This document shows, in pieces, positions 1 through 6,444 of a stretch of DNA of 7,562 bases. The notes beneath the pieces were generated by a model, which searched no databases, had not been told where the DNA came from, and worked only from the letters and a program-made list of their open reading frames with translations. Positions within the stretch are counted from its first letter, which is position 1; every line of letters begins with the position of its first letter. A program made the position numbers and the translations under genes. The DNA is from Deltaproteobacteria bacterium (GTDB lineage Bacteria; Desulfobacterota; DSM-4660; Desulfatiglandales; Desulfatiglandaceae), in assembly GCA_018644785.1 (NCBI GenBank), contig JABGPV010000242.1:1-7562 (forward strand), in the 5' to 3' direction.

Positions 1-14
1 TTCTCCTCTTTCAT
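1..14 (-). promoter_or_regulatory. Shine-Dalgarno-like sequence at the left edge, probably for the next operon gene
   Basis: Read on the minus strand, the last 14 bases are ATGAAAGAGGAGAA. The GAGGAG core (positions 8 to 3) is a strong ribosome-binding-site match, so a start codon is expected a few bases beyond the window edge. The ATG at 14-12 overlaps the TGA of the kinase-like gene (TGATG) and could itself be a start (Met-Lys-Glu-Glu), but the sequence before it has no good Shine-Dalgarno. I favour the binding-site reading. Either way the operon probably continues to the left. The gene itself cannot be seen. Confidence 0.45.
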
Positions 15-922
15 CAAATGGGATATGAGGACCCCGCAAGTCCTCTGGACTGATGAAACGCCTTCTCAAGTGCTTGAACCTCTTTCATCCTACCGGCATC
101 CAGAAATGCTCCGTACACGGGATCTGTTATATTCAAAGAACGCCCCAGAAGCTTCTGTTCCAGGAGTGACAAGGCCTCCACCGATTTGTCGCAGACCGGG
201 TACCCCTTGTCGTCACAGGAAATGTCTGCCTCACGTGACACTTGGGAAATATTATTGATATCCACCAGTTTTATTCCCCCTGATGGCGTCAGCACCAGGT
301 TCCCGACCCCCGCCAGATCGGGGATTAAACAGGCTTCCCGAATCATATTTCTAATCTGTGCCAAGGCTTTCCCCGCTTTACTTCGTACAGTTCCAACCCA
401 TTTCTCAATCTGGTCTTGCTTTAACCGGATTCCATGTTCCTCACGGTCCGCCATGCGACAAAAAAGCGCCCACAGAGAATGCCGGTCCAAAGACCCCCAT
501 GGGTCCAGGATCTCTCCTTCAACATATTCCTGAAGACCGCAGAGCAGCATCTTATATTTCCCATGGACGCGATAATCCACCAGAAACTCATTGGACATTG
601 CCATATACTCGGGCGCCAGATATTTTTCAACCCCCTTTACCCGTTTCAATTCCGACATGGCATCATCCAACCGATCAAACCGTGTTCGAAAAATCCTCAG
701 CATCTTCAGGGGTTTTGCTCTCGGGAACCACCTTACACCACCCCTCTCTATCCCTTCCTTTTCCCTTTTCACATCCCCCGGGCGCAACACCGCCATGATA
801 TGGGACCGCAAGCCGGCCCGGTAATGCCTCCGAAAAACGAACCGGCCCGAACTTCGAATAAAATTCAGCTCAAGAATATCCGAATGGTTTAAACGCAGTT
901 TATCTCGAATGTCCGATAGCAT
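14..922 (-). CDS. Uncharacterised protein, possible kinase-like fold, last visible gene of the glycan operon
   Basis: A 302-residue protein with no signal peptide or membrane segment, so probably cytoplasmic. I do not recognise a named family. The C-terminal half looks faintly like the protein-kinase/aminoglycoside-kinase fold (YrbL or LPS-core kinases are possible relatives). A hinge-like QEYVEGEIL lies near residues 131-139. A catalytic-loop-like IPDLAGVGNLVL covers about 200-211, with Asp202 and Asn208. A KLVDINN segment at 218-224 sits where the metal-binding Asp would be. The Asp-to-Asn spacing is one residue longer than the usual D-x4-N, and no glycine-rich loop is evident, so activity is uncertain. 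The frame stays open up to 1045, but that would overlap the MFS gene by over 100 bases. The ATG at 922, 8 nt after the MFS stop, is the natural start, though its Shine-Dalgarno is weak. Co-transcription suggests a role in modifying a sugar or lipid intermediate, or in control. This is inference. Confidence 0.6.
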   Translation of the reverse strand: MLSDIRDKLRLNHSDILELNFIRSSGRFVFRRHYRAGLRSHIMAVLRPGDVKREKEGIERGGVRWFPRAKPLKMLRIFRTRFDRLDDAMSELKRVKGVEKYLAPEYMAMSNEFLVDYRVHGKYKMLLCGLQEYVEGEILDPWGSLDRHSLWALFCRMADREEHGIRLKQDQIEKWVGTVRSKAGKALAQIRNMIREACLIPDLAGVGNLVLTPSGGIKLVDINNISQVSREADISCDDKGYPVCDKSVEALSLLEQKLLGRSLNITDPVYGAFLDAGRMKEVQALEKAFHQSRGLAGSSYPI

Positions 923-930
923 TTGTATCT

Positions 931-2139
931 CTATCCCATTTCCCTCGTCCTCGAAATAAGCAGCAAAATATCCAGAACAATCAGCAGCGAAACCACCGCC
1001 ATCGCCACAAAAACCGCCGATAACGACCATTGGGTCTTGATCCATCCCACCACATAAACAGCCACCGACCCCACCCCGAAAGTAAGGGCAAATTTAGTAC
1101 CATAGGCACTGTGTCGCAGGCGATCGGGCGTCAGGTACGCCACCAGGGTGTTTTCAATGGGCTGCATGCCCAGAAGAAAAAACATGTAACAGATGGTAAC
1201 CAGCAACAGCGGAACATCCGTAGTATAAGCCATCAACAGGGCCAGGGGGAGTGCCACCAGATGAAACACCAGGTATCCCCGGCGAGGGTCAAACCGTTCG
1301 GCCACCCGCCCCCCCAGGTACTGCCCCAGCATGCCAACGGAAAAGACCAGGGAAGAAAGGGCCGTGGCCGCCACATTGCGGGATGTGGGAAGCCAGTCCA
1401 GGTTCCCCAGATAAGCCAGAAGGGCTGGATTTTTGAGCTCAAAATAGGAGGGAAGCACCACGGTGGCACAACGATACGCCACACCGCCCAGCATCATGGC
1501 CACGCACAAAATAGCAAATGCCACGACCAGCCGCCCCGTCGTGTCCCCAGCCGACTTCGTCTTCTTTTCCGGTTCCTGAACAGGCAGTGCAACCATTAGA
1601 AGTGCTCCGCAAAGGTTGCACCCGCCCAGGAAGAAAAACGCCGACTGTATACCATAGTAGTGATTGATGAGTCCCGCCAGAATGGGGGCGGCAGCCAGAC
1701 CCGCATTGCCTGCCATGCCGTTATACCCGAGCGCCATGCTCATGCGGTCAATTCCCTTGGAGATCAATCCCAGACCCGCGGGGTGATAAATCCCTGAAAA
1801 AAGACCCACCCCGGCCAGACAGAGAGAAAAAATGCCGGGATCGTCCACAAACCATCCGGCGGCCAACCCGAAAAATCCGGCCCCCGCGTAAAAAGTCAAC
1901 AGCAGCGGTTTGGCCCCGAACCTGTCGCTCAAAAGGCCCCAGGGCAACGCCGTTACGCCAAACAAAAGGTACATCCAGAAAGAGAGGGCCAGTACCGGCG
2001 CCAGCCCCATGCCATATTTTACCGTCAGAGGCAAGACGAGTGCCGGAAAAACCAGCATATTGAAATGGCTCATGAAATGGCCGAAACAGGTGGTACTGAG
2101 AATTTTTCGTTCGTTTGCATTCATGGCGTTATTTTTCAA
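931..2139 (-). CDS. MFS transporter, fosmidomycin-resistance (Fsr)-like
   Basis: A 402-residue, very hydrophobic protein with about twelve predicted membrane helices, the usual length for a major facilitator permease. The loop between helices 2 and 3 carries the MFS motif A (GLLSDRFGAKPLLL, residues 68-81). A weaker second copy (GGRVAERFDPRRG, 276-288) starts the second half. The N-terminal pattern FGHFMSHFNMLVFPAL and the segment SGIYHPAG (115-122) resemble the Fsr branch, whose members export small molecules. The substrate cannot be read from sequence. The start is a TTG at 2139: a GGAAGGG Shine-Dalgarno lies 7 nt upstream, and the TTG overlaps the glycosyltransferase stop (TTGA), which implies translational coupling. 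The ATG five codons later has no comparable site. A drug-exporter-like permease inside a glycan operon is unusual. It could export a product or precursor, or be a passenger. Confidence 0.88.
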   Translation of the reverse strand: MKNNAMNANERKILSTTCFGHFMSHFNMLVFPALVLPLTVKYGMGLAPVLALSFWMYLLFGVTALPWGLLSDRFGAKPLLLTFYAGAGFFGLAAGWFVDDPGIFSLCLAGVGLFSGIYHPAGLGLISKGIDRMSMALGYNGMAGNAGLAAAPILAGLINHYYGIQSAFFFLGGCNLCGALLMVALPVQEPEKKTKSAGDTTGRLVVAFAILCVAMMLGGVAYRCATVVLPSYFELKNPALLAYLGNLDWLPTSRNVAATALSSLVFSVGMLGQYLGGRVAERFDPRRGYLVFHLVALPLALLMAYTTDVPLLLVTICYMFFLLGMQPIENTLVAYLTPDRLRHSAYGTKFALTFGVGSVAVYVVGWIKTQWSLSAVFVAMAVVSLLIVLDILLLISRTREMG

Positions 2140-3332
2140 GTGATTTCCCTTCCGCGAAACGTCTGCTCAAAGGCCCTGAAGGTGGTTTCAGCCGTGTTCC
2201 GCCAGGAAAATCGGCGTGCCTGCGCCAAACCCTTTTCCGCCCATTGACGCCGGATTACCGGGCTGGCGCTCAGCTCTTTCAACATCGCCGCAAGACCTTC
2301 AGCATCGTCCGGATCTTTCATATAAAGGGCGGCGTCTCCCGCCACTTCAGGCATACTGGCTTCCCGGGTGGTGACCACCGGGCATCCACAGGCCATGGCT
2401 TCCAGAATGGGAAGACCGAATCCCTCATAGCGGCTGGGAAAAATCAATGCCATGGCACCGGAATAAAGACACGCAAGCGCATCATCTTCAACATAACCGA
2501 GAAACAACACATTTTCCCGCACATTCTTCCCTGCCCACCCCGACCAACCCGCAACCACTAGAGGCACATCGATACCTGCCCGATCAAGGGCCTCGGGGAT
2601 AATATTCATATTCTTCCGTGGATCCCCGGTGCCAACAAAGAGGAAATATTTTTCCGGCAAACATCGCGCACAAAGAAATACACCTACTTCCTTGGAAGAT
2701 CTGGGATAAAAGGTAGGCGCATCAAATCCTTCATAGATAACGCGTGTTTTTTCGTTCGGAATATGAAGCAATGTCTTCATCTCGGCTCGACTGAAGTTAG
2801 AAACCGTTAAGAATTGTGATACATTCTGACACCTTCTGGAAAGAAAGATCCGGCAATAAAGCACTCGCTCACGGGGATGATATTGGGGAAAGCGAAAAAC
2901 CGAGAGATCATGAAGCGTAAACACAGTCTTTACATGGGATGGGGTTAATAAAGGGAAAAAACCGGCCTCATGGTAAATGTCATAATTCTTAACATATCTT
3001 CTGAAATTTCGCTCTTGGTTAAAATGGAAACAGAGCCTGAGAAAAAATGCCGGATAGGCCGGAAGCCGCCAGAAAAGGGCCACCAGTCTGGACCATCGGG
3101 TGAGGTTTCCAGGGCCCGAAGGCATGGTCGCTGAAACCCTTTTTCCATCAAAATATCCGATTTCCAACCTGTCGCCATAATGTTCTTCCAACGCCTGGTA
3201 CAAACAACGCAGATACCGCCCAATGCCCGTATTGACATTGACCATGGGAAAGGCGTTGACCAGGATTTTGATTCGTGAAGTCATCAAGAAAGTTGAACCG
3301 TTGCCAAGGTCGCTACCCACCTTGCCGAACAT
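2136..3332 (-). CDS. GT4-family glycosyltransferase (GT-B fold)
   Basis: A cytoplasmic, probably membrane-associated retaining glycosyltransferase that would move a sugar from a nucleotide-sugar donor to a lipid-linked or polysaccharide acceptor. The N-terminal acceptor domain begins KILVNAFP (about 22-29) and has a GIGRY glycine-rich turn (36-40), a TLHDLSVF strand (139-146) and LTVSNFSRAEM (175-185). The C-terminal donor domain starts YFLFVGTGDPRKN (229-241) and carries the EX7E signature EGFGLPILE (Glu303 and Glu311), followed by CGCPVVTT. At 398 residues it is a normal, intact member, closest in style to mannosyl/rhamnosyl-type GT4 enzymes. The exact sugar is not predictable. The ATG at 3332 overlaps the previous gene by 20 nt and has an AAGG 5 nt upstream. 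The ATG at 3284 fits the domain start better but lacks a Shine-Dalgarno, so the first 16 residues are uncertain. Confidence 0.9.
   Translation of the reverse strand: MFGKVGSDLGNGSTFLMTSRIKILVNAFPMVNVNTGIGRYLRCLYQALEEHYGDRLEIGYFDGKRVSATMPSGPGNLTRWSRLVALFWRLPAYPAFFLRLCFHFNQERNFRRYVKNYDIYHEAGFFPLLTPSHVKTVFTLHDLSVFRFPQYHPRERVLYCRIFLSRRCQNVSQFLTVSNFSRAEMKTLLHIPNEKTRVIYEGFDAPTFYPRSSKEVGVFLCARCLPEKYFLFVGTGDPRKNMNIIPEALDRAGIDVPLVVAGWSGWAGKNVRENVLFLGYVEDDALACLYSGAMALIFPSRYEGFGLPILEAMACGCPVVTTREASMPEVAGDAALYMKDPDDAEGLAAMLKELSASPVIRRQWAEKGLAQARRFSWRNTAETTFRAFEQTFRGREIT
2147..2153 (-). promoter_or_regulatory. Ribosome binding site that fixes the TTG start of the MFS gene
   Basis: On the minus strand GGAAGGG stands 7 nt before the TTG at 2139, inside the last codons of the upstream glycosyltransferase. 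For the alternative ATG at 2124 the same site would be about 22 nt away, which is too far. This is why the TTG was chosen. Confidence 0.6.
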
Positions 3333-4338
3333 TCAGGCCTTTTTTATTTCTCCGCTTAGAAGCGCCACCCATAAAAAAATGGAGCGCCGTTGCCTGTCGG
3401 GCCGGGGGAAGCATGGCATTCAGGCGCCTTTTCAGGTGTGGAAAGCGCTCAGCCATATCACGACACAAAAAAAACATTTTCCCCCATAAAGACATTTTCC
3501 CCGCTTCAAAGTCACTTTGAAGTGCGGTTCTTCGCCTTATTTTCTCGTTTGCAATTTCAGTGTAAGACGTTCTATCAAACTGGGTGGGGAAATCAGAAAA
3601 TATCAAGTTGTTTTCATAGAGCATGGGATAAAAATTTTCAAAACAGAGTTCACCCGGCCGTACGTTATAATCCCAGTCGCTGGGAAACAGCGGCCAGCAG
3701 AGGGTCTTAAAAGGCTCAGGCGAATGGAACCGCTCGGAGCACACGCCTTGCCCATAATTGAAATAAGCACTCCACTCATCCAGCGGCGCTCCCCGATCCA
3801 GACTCCCCTGAAACACTCCGGCTGCTTCGGCAAGCAAATCTTTATTGATTATCTGGGGCATGTGCGATGAGTAGGAAAGGGTATCGTACCCTTTACCCTC
3901 AAGTATCCGACGTGTTTCATGCTGCCCCCTGTCATAGTCCGTCTCGCGGGCAGACCATTTTTTCAGATCGTAGTAATAGTAGCCAAAGTATCGGTTAGCC
4001 GATTTGTAAAAGGAGAGGGGGATCTCCACCAGCGGCCGGTTGTCATCGTCGCTCATGATAAACTCATCATCAATTTCCCTCACACGCGCCAGGGAAAATC
4101 GAAGCAGGCAATTCTTGAACTGATGATCCCCTGCCGCCTGAAAACGGGTCAAATCCTTTCCCAGGACACTCGCTTCGTCAATAACCTTCACGGGCAAAAC
4201 ACTCCTGAAGCGGAAGTCCCTTACCTGACTGCCGGGACACACAAACACCGCCTCCGTAATAAACGGCATGAGGTTTTCCACATGGACAAGGGTTTCCCGC
4301 GCAATATCACTTCGGTTGCTGATGTAAACAATCTGCAT
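3313..4338 (-). CDS. Putative Stealth-like glycosyl- or sugar-phosphate transferase
   Basis: A 341-residue soluble protein whose family I cannot fix with certainty. It begins with a Rossmann-like strand (MQIVYISNRSD). The stretch from about 76 to 111 (FKNCLLRFSLARVREIDDEF, then MSDDDNRPLVEIPLSFY) resembles the conserved NDD-containing region of Stealth proteins, the capsule hexose-1-phosphate transferases. SDDD (96-99) would be the metal/nucleotide-binding acidic cluster. YSSHMPQIINKDLL (156-169) resembles the following conserved His-Pro region. The first and last Stealth regions are not obvious, so it may instead be another GT-A-like family. The C-terminus is basic (KRRNKK near 328-333), which could favour membrane contact. 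The ATG at 4338 lies 19 nt after the wecB stop with an AGGA 9 nt upstream. The open frame reaches 4464 but overlaps wecB. Placement next to wecB suggests it uses UDP-ManNAc or a related donor, which is inference. Confidence 0.6.
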   Translation of the reverse strand: MQIVYISNRSDIARETLVHVENLMPFITEAVFVCPGSQVRDFRFRSVLPVKVIDEASVLGKDLTRFQAAGDHQFKNCLLRFSLARVREIDDEFIMSDDDNRPLVEIPLSFYKSANRYFGYYYYDLKKWSARETDYDRGQHETRRILEGKGYDTLSYSSHMPQIINKDLLAEAAGVFQGSLDRGAPLDEWSAYFNYGQGVCSERFHSPEPFKTLCWPLFPSDWDYNVRPGELCFENFYPMLYENNLIFSDFPTQFDRTSYTEIANEKIRRRTALQSDFEAGKMSLWGKMFFLCRDMAERFPHLKRRLNAMLPPARQATALHFFMGGASKRRNKKGLNVRQGG

Positions 4339-4357
4339 GGTTATCAATCCTGAAGCC

Positions 4358-5488
4358 TTAAAACCCCATTTCCCCCGAAAGCAGTATCTCCACAATCCGG
4401 GCCCCCGCCCTGCCATCCCAAAGGGGAATATCTTTCCCTTTAGGCCATCGGCCCTGCATGACATCCTCCAACCCCAGTCGGACTTTTTCCGGATCGTTTC
4501 CCACCAGGCGGCTGGTTCCCATTTCCACCGTAATCGGTCTTTCCGTACTGTCCCGCAAGGTAAGACAGGGGACTTTCAGAAACGTTGTTTCTTCCTGAAT
4601 GCCGCCTGAATCGGTTAACACCACTTTGGCTCCGCTCATCAAGCGAAGATTGTCCCGGTAAGGCAAGGGAGAGACGCACTTAAATGCCGGATGGGCCTTA
4701 AACAGGCTTTGAAACCCGTATTGATCCATGGCTTTCTGCGTTCGCGGATGCACCGGAAAAACCATGGGCAGTTTTCTGGAAAAGCCAGCCAGGCACTCCA
4801 GAAGCGGCTTGAGAACAGCCGGATCATCCACATTGGCCGGCCGGTGCAAGGTGACCAGAGCGTACGCTTCACCCGGTTTAAGATCAAGACGACTCAGAAT
4901 ATCACTCTCCTTCGCCTTTGGCAGTTCATGGGCCAGGGTATCCATCATGACATTGCCCACCAGGTGAATCTTTCCTTCATCCACCCCTTCACGTTTCAGG
5001 TTCTCCACACCGCTCGGCTCGGATACCAACAATACCCGGGAGAGCGCATCGGTCACAATACGGTTGATCTCTTCCGGCATACTTCGGTCAAAACTTCGAA
5101 GCCCCGCTTCCACATGAACCACGGGAATGCTCAGTTTTACCGCTGCCAGTGCACAGGCCGCCGTGGAATTGACATCGCCAAAGACCACCGTGGCCGCCGA
5201 ACGGTTCTTCAGCAGGTGTGCTTCATAACGCTCCAGGATGCGAGCTGTCTGGACCCCGTGAGACCCGGATCCCACATTCAGATTCACATCGGGTTTGGGG
5301 ATCCCAAGCTCGCTGAAAAAAACATCATTCATCCCCTGATCGTAGTGTTGGCCGGTATGAACAATCCGCCAGGACAGCTTCCGTTCAGCCAACGCCGCAC
5401 CGCACGCTTTGAACGCCCGCACCACCGGCGCCAGTTTCATGAAATTGGGCCGCGCCCCCGCCACCAGGTCAATCACGTTATGGGACAT
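4358..5488 (-). CDS. wecB: UDP-N-acetylglucosamine 2-epimerase (non-hydrolysing)
   Basis: Interconverts UDP-GlcNAc and UDP-ManNAc in the cytoplasm, supplying ManNAc-type donors for surface polysaccharides. At 376 residues it has the family's usual length and all its hallmarks in order: GARPNFMK (11-18, with Arg13 and Lys18), HTGQHYD (44-50), FGDVNST (103-109, Asp105), HVEAGLRSFDRSMPEEINR (125-143, Glu127 and the Glu139/140 pair), LHRPANVDD, PVHPRT, TDSGGIQEE for UDP binding, and LRDSTERP. The family shares the GT-B fold. The ATG at 5488 has a GGAG 7 nt upstream. It is the first gene of the minus-strand operon and sits behind a promoter candidate at 5542-5570. It could belong to an enterobacterial-common-antigen-like, capsule or O-antigen pathway. 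The symbol reflects the enzyme, not proof of an ECA pathway, since no wecC (UDP-ManNAc dehydrogenase) is in the window. Confidence 0.96.
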   Translation of the reverse strand: MSHNVIDLVAGARPNFMKLAPVVRAFKACGAALAERKLSWRIVHTGQHYDQGMNDVFFSELGIPKPDVNLNVGSGSHGVQTARILERYEAHLLKNRSAATVVFGDVNSTAACALAAVKLSIPVVHVEAGLRSFDRSMPEEINRIVTDALSRVLLVSEPSGVENLKREGVDEGKIHLVGNVMMDTLAHELPKAKESDILSRLDLKPGEAYALVTLHRPANVDDPAVLKPLLECLAGFSRKLPMVFPVHPRTQKAMDQYGFQSLFKAHPAFKCVSPLPYRDNLRLMSGAKVVLTDSGGIQEETTFLKVPCLTLRDSTERPITVEMGTSRLVGNDPEKVRLGLEDVMQGRWPKGKDIPLWDGRAGARIVEILLSGEMGF

Positions 5489-5541
5489 CCCGTTTCTCCG
5501 CTTGCCGTCAAGATCCCAGCCAAAACCATTTTGAAGTTCCT

Positions 5542-5570
5542 TATATATAACGAATCACCAGACGTAGCAA
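5542..5570 (-). promoter_or_regulatory. wecB: Candidate promoter of the wecB operon
   Basis: Read on the minus strand, TTGCTA (5570-5565) is followed after 17 nt by TATATA (5547-5542). A shifted TATAAG is also possible with 19 nt spacing. The -10 region lies in a short palindrome, TTATATATAA (5541-5550). Transcription would start around 5535 and leave a leader of about 45 nt before wecB. It is the best sigma-70-type match in this gap, but it is only a pattern match. Confidence 0.45.
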
Positions 5571-5574
5571 TTGG

Positions 5575-5600
5575 AAAAAATAAATGGGAGCGAGCCCATT
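5575..5600 (-). terminator. Hairpin plus T-tract on the minus strand, upstream of the wecB promoter
   Basis: On the minus strand, AATGGG and CCCATT (5600-5583) form a perfect 6-bp stem around a 6-nt loop, followed at once by TTATTTTTT. This is a rho-independent terminator shape for leftward transcription. On the plus strand no T-run follows. It lies just upstream of the wecB -35 candidate, so it would stop leftward read-through into the glycan operon. If a promoter exists farther right, it could instead be an attenuator. The stem is short, so efficiency is uncertain. Confidence 0.5.
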
Positions 5601-5622
5601 CGACGAAACAATAAAAAAATGC

Positions 5623-5650
5623 TTGACAAAATAAAATTTATGTTCAAAAT
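5623..5650 (+). promoter_or_regulatory. Candidate promoter of the TetR-family regulator
   Basis: A perfect -35 box TTGACA (5623-5628) is followed after 16 nt by CAAAAT (5645-5650, four of six consensus bases), in an AT-rich stretch. Transcription would begin near 5657, inside the inverted repeats described separately, so a bound repressor would block it. This arrangement is typical of autoregulated TetR-family genes. Confidence 0.6.
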
Positions 5651-5676
5651 GATATCCATCACTTGATGGAACATAA
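5638..5676. promoter_or_regulatory. Nested inverted repeats, candidate TetR-family operator
   Basis: The inner palindrome is TCCATCACTTGATGGA (5655-5670), with 7-bp arms and a 2-nt centre. The outer repeat is TTATGTTC (5638-5645) and GAACATAA (5669-5676), perfect over 8 bp with a 23-nt spacer. The two have different centres (about 5662.5 and 5657). Both cover the -10 box and predicted start site of the regulator gene, where an autorepressor would be expected to bind. Which repeat is the operator cannot be decided by eye. Confidence 0.5.
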
Positions 5677-5691
5677 GGATGGAACAACGCG

Positions 5692-6339
5692 ATGGTTACC
5701 CCTCTTGAAAAGGCAAGAAACAATCCCGGATCCATGAAGGGAAGGATCCTTAAATCGGCGCGGCGGGTATTCGGGGAGTACGGGTTTCACGGCACGACCA
5801 CAAGGATGATTGCCGAAGCGGTGGGGATTGATATCTCAACACTGCATTACCACTGGGGGGAAAAGGGTGATCTGTATGAGGCGTCGGTCCTGGACATCAC
5901 GGAAGACCTTCGGTTGAAGCTCATTGAAGTGGAGCGGGCCATACACGGCCGGCCTCTGGCGGTGCGGTTGGATATGGCCATTGACTTGATGACCGATTAT
6001 CTTTTTGAATTTCCCGAGATATCCAATCTGATTCTGTTACGCTATTTTGGCAAGATCCGGTCTCAGATCCATTTTGACTTCCATGTCCCCGAGTTTATCT
6101 CCGGCATCGCCCGGTCCATGGATCTGAGCAGGGGTGAAAAAGACGTCCCGGCGGGGGTCAAGATGCAGATTCTGACCATCATGAATGCCATTCATAATTT
6201 TGTTTCCGGCGAAAATTTCTTTCGGCCCATGCTGGGGCTTGAGGAGGAAACGTATCGTTTACGAGTCAAAGAGACCCTGAAGTTTATCATTATCCCCGCG
6301 TTCAACGGGACGAACCGCCGGGATGAGGCACCTGAATGA
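5692..6339 (+). CDS. TetR/AcrR-family transcriptional regulator
   Basis: A 215-residue one-component regulator, expected to be a DNA-binding dimer that releases DNA when a ligand binds its C-terminal domain. Residues 16-62 hold the classic TetR N-terminus: KGRILKSARRVFGEYGFHGT, then the helix-turn-helix TTRMIAEAVGIDISTLHYHW, then GEKGDLYEA. The rest is helical, diverged and typical of the ligand-binding domain. The ATG at 5692 is preceded by AAGGATGG with a 9-nt spacer. A later Met15 (5734) has a weaker site. It is divergent from wecB and 105 nt upstream of, and in the same direction as, the hydratase/dehydrogenase fusion. Acyl-CoA metabolism genes are often controlled by such regulators (FadR-like or PsrA-like TetR proteins), so an acyl-CoA or fatty acid ligand is a reasonable inference. 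The ligand cannot be read from sequence. Confidence 0.93.
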   Translation: MVTPLEKARNNPGSMKGRILKSARRVFGEYGFHGTTTRMIAEAVGIDISTLHYHWGEKGDLYEASVLDITEDLRLKLIEVERAIHGRPLAVRLDMAIDLMTDYLFEFPEISNLILLRYFGKIRSQIHFDFHVPEFISGIARSMDLSRGEKDVPAGVKMQILTIMNAIHNFVSGENFFRPMLGLEEETYRLRVKETLKFIIIPAFNGTNRRDEAPE

Positions 6340-6373
6340 AACAAAGCAAAGCGGGGTTACCGGCAAAACAGTC

Positions 6374-6396
6374 TCCATCCGGATTTTCCGGGTGGA
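6374..6396 (+). other. Stem-loop between the regulator and the fusion gene
   Basis: TCCATCCGGA (6374-6383) can pair with TCCGGGTGGA (6387-6396) across a 3-nt loop: ten pairs including one G-U. No T-run follows, so it is not a standard rho-independent terminator. It could be a rho-dependent or processing element, or a protein site. Confidence 0.4.
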
Positions 6397-6404
6397 TTCC
6401 GCGT

Positions 6405-6416
6405 TTGAACGTTCAA
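6405..6416. promoter_or_regulatory. Perfect 12-bp palindrome, candidate operator of the fusion gene
   Basis: TTGAACGTTCAA is a perfect palindrome 28 bp before the ATG of the hydratase/dehydrogenase gene. Its half-site GTTCAA also occurs at 5642-5647 in the regulator's promoter, which would fit control by the same TetR-family protein. No convincing sigma-70 promoter is visible in this 105-nt gap, so the fusion gene may be read from the regulator's promoter. Confidence 0.4.
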
Positions 6417-6430
6417 CCTGAAATTCCCTA

Positions 6431-6439
6431 AAGGAGGTG
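6431..6439 (+). promoter_or_regulatory. Strong ribosome binding site of the fusion gene
   Basis: AAGGAGGTG is a near-complete match to the anti-Shine-Dalgarno sequence, with the AGGAGG core 7 nt before the ATG at 6445. It fixes the start and suggests efficient translation. Confidence 0.85.
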
Positions 6440-6444
6440 TGAGG

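Noticed and set aside
923..1045. N-terminal extension of the kinase-like gene up to position 1045
   Set aside because: It would overlap the end of the MFS gene by more than 100 nt, and its glycine-rich translation looks like an out-of-frame reading of the last transmembrane helix.
4339..4464. N-terminal extension of the Stealth-like gene up to position 4464
   Set aside because: It overlaps the wecB C-terminus by over 100 nt. The start at 4338 has a Shine-Dalgarno and leads straight into a beta strand typical of a domain start.
4691..5614. A 307-codon plus-strand open frame opposite wecB
   Set aside because: It lies almost wholly antisense to a textbook epimerase, has no recognisable motif or hydrophobic core pattern, and crosses the promoter region. 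It is a shadow of the wecB codon pattern.
5541..5735. A 64-codon minus-strand open frame across the divergent promoter region
   Set aside because: It spans the promoters and inverted repeats, has no clear ribosome binding site and shows no recognisable features. It is chance coding in AT-rich DNA.
6405..6433. TTGAAC as a -35 box for a promoter of the fusion gene
   Set aside because: The only -10 position at 17 nt spacing falls on the ribosome binding site with no good match, leaving almost no leader. The palindrome is better read as an operator.
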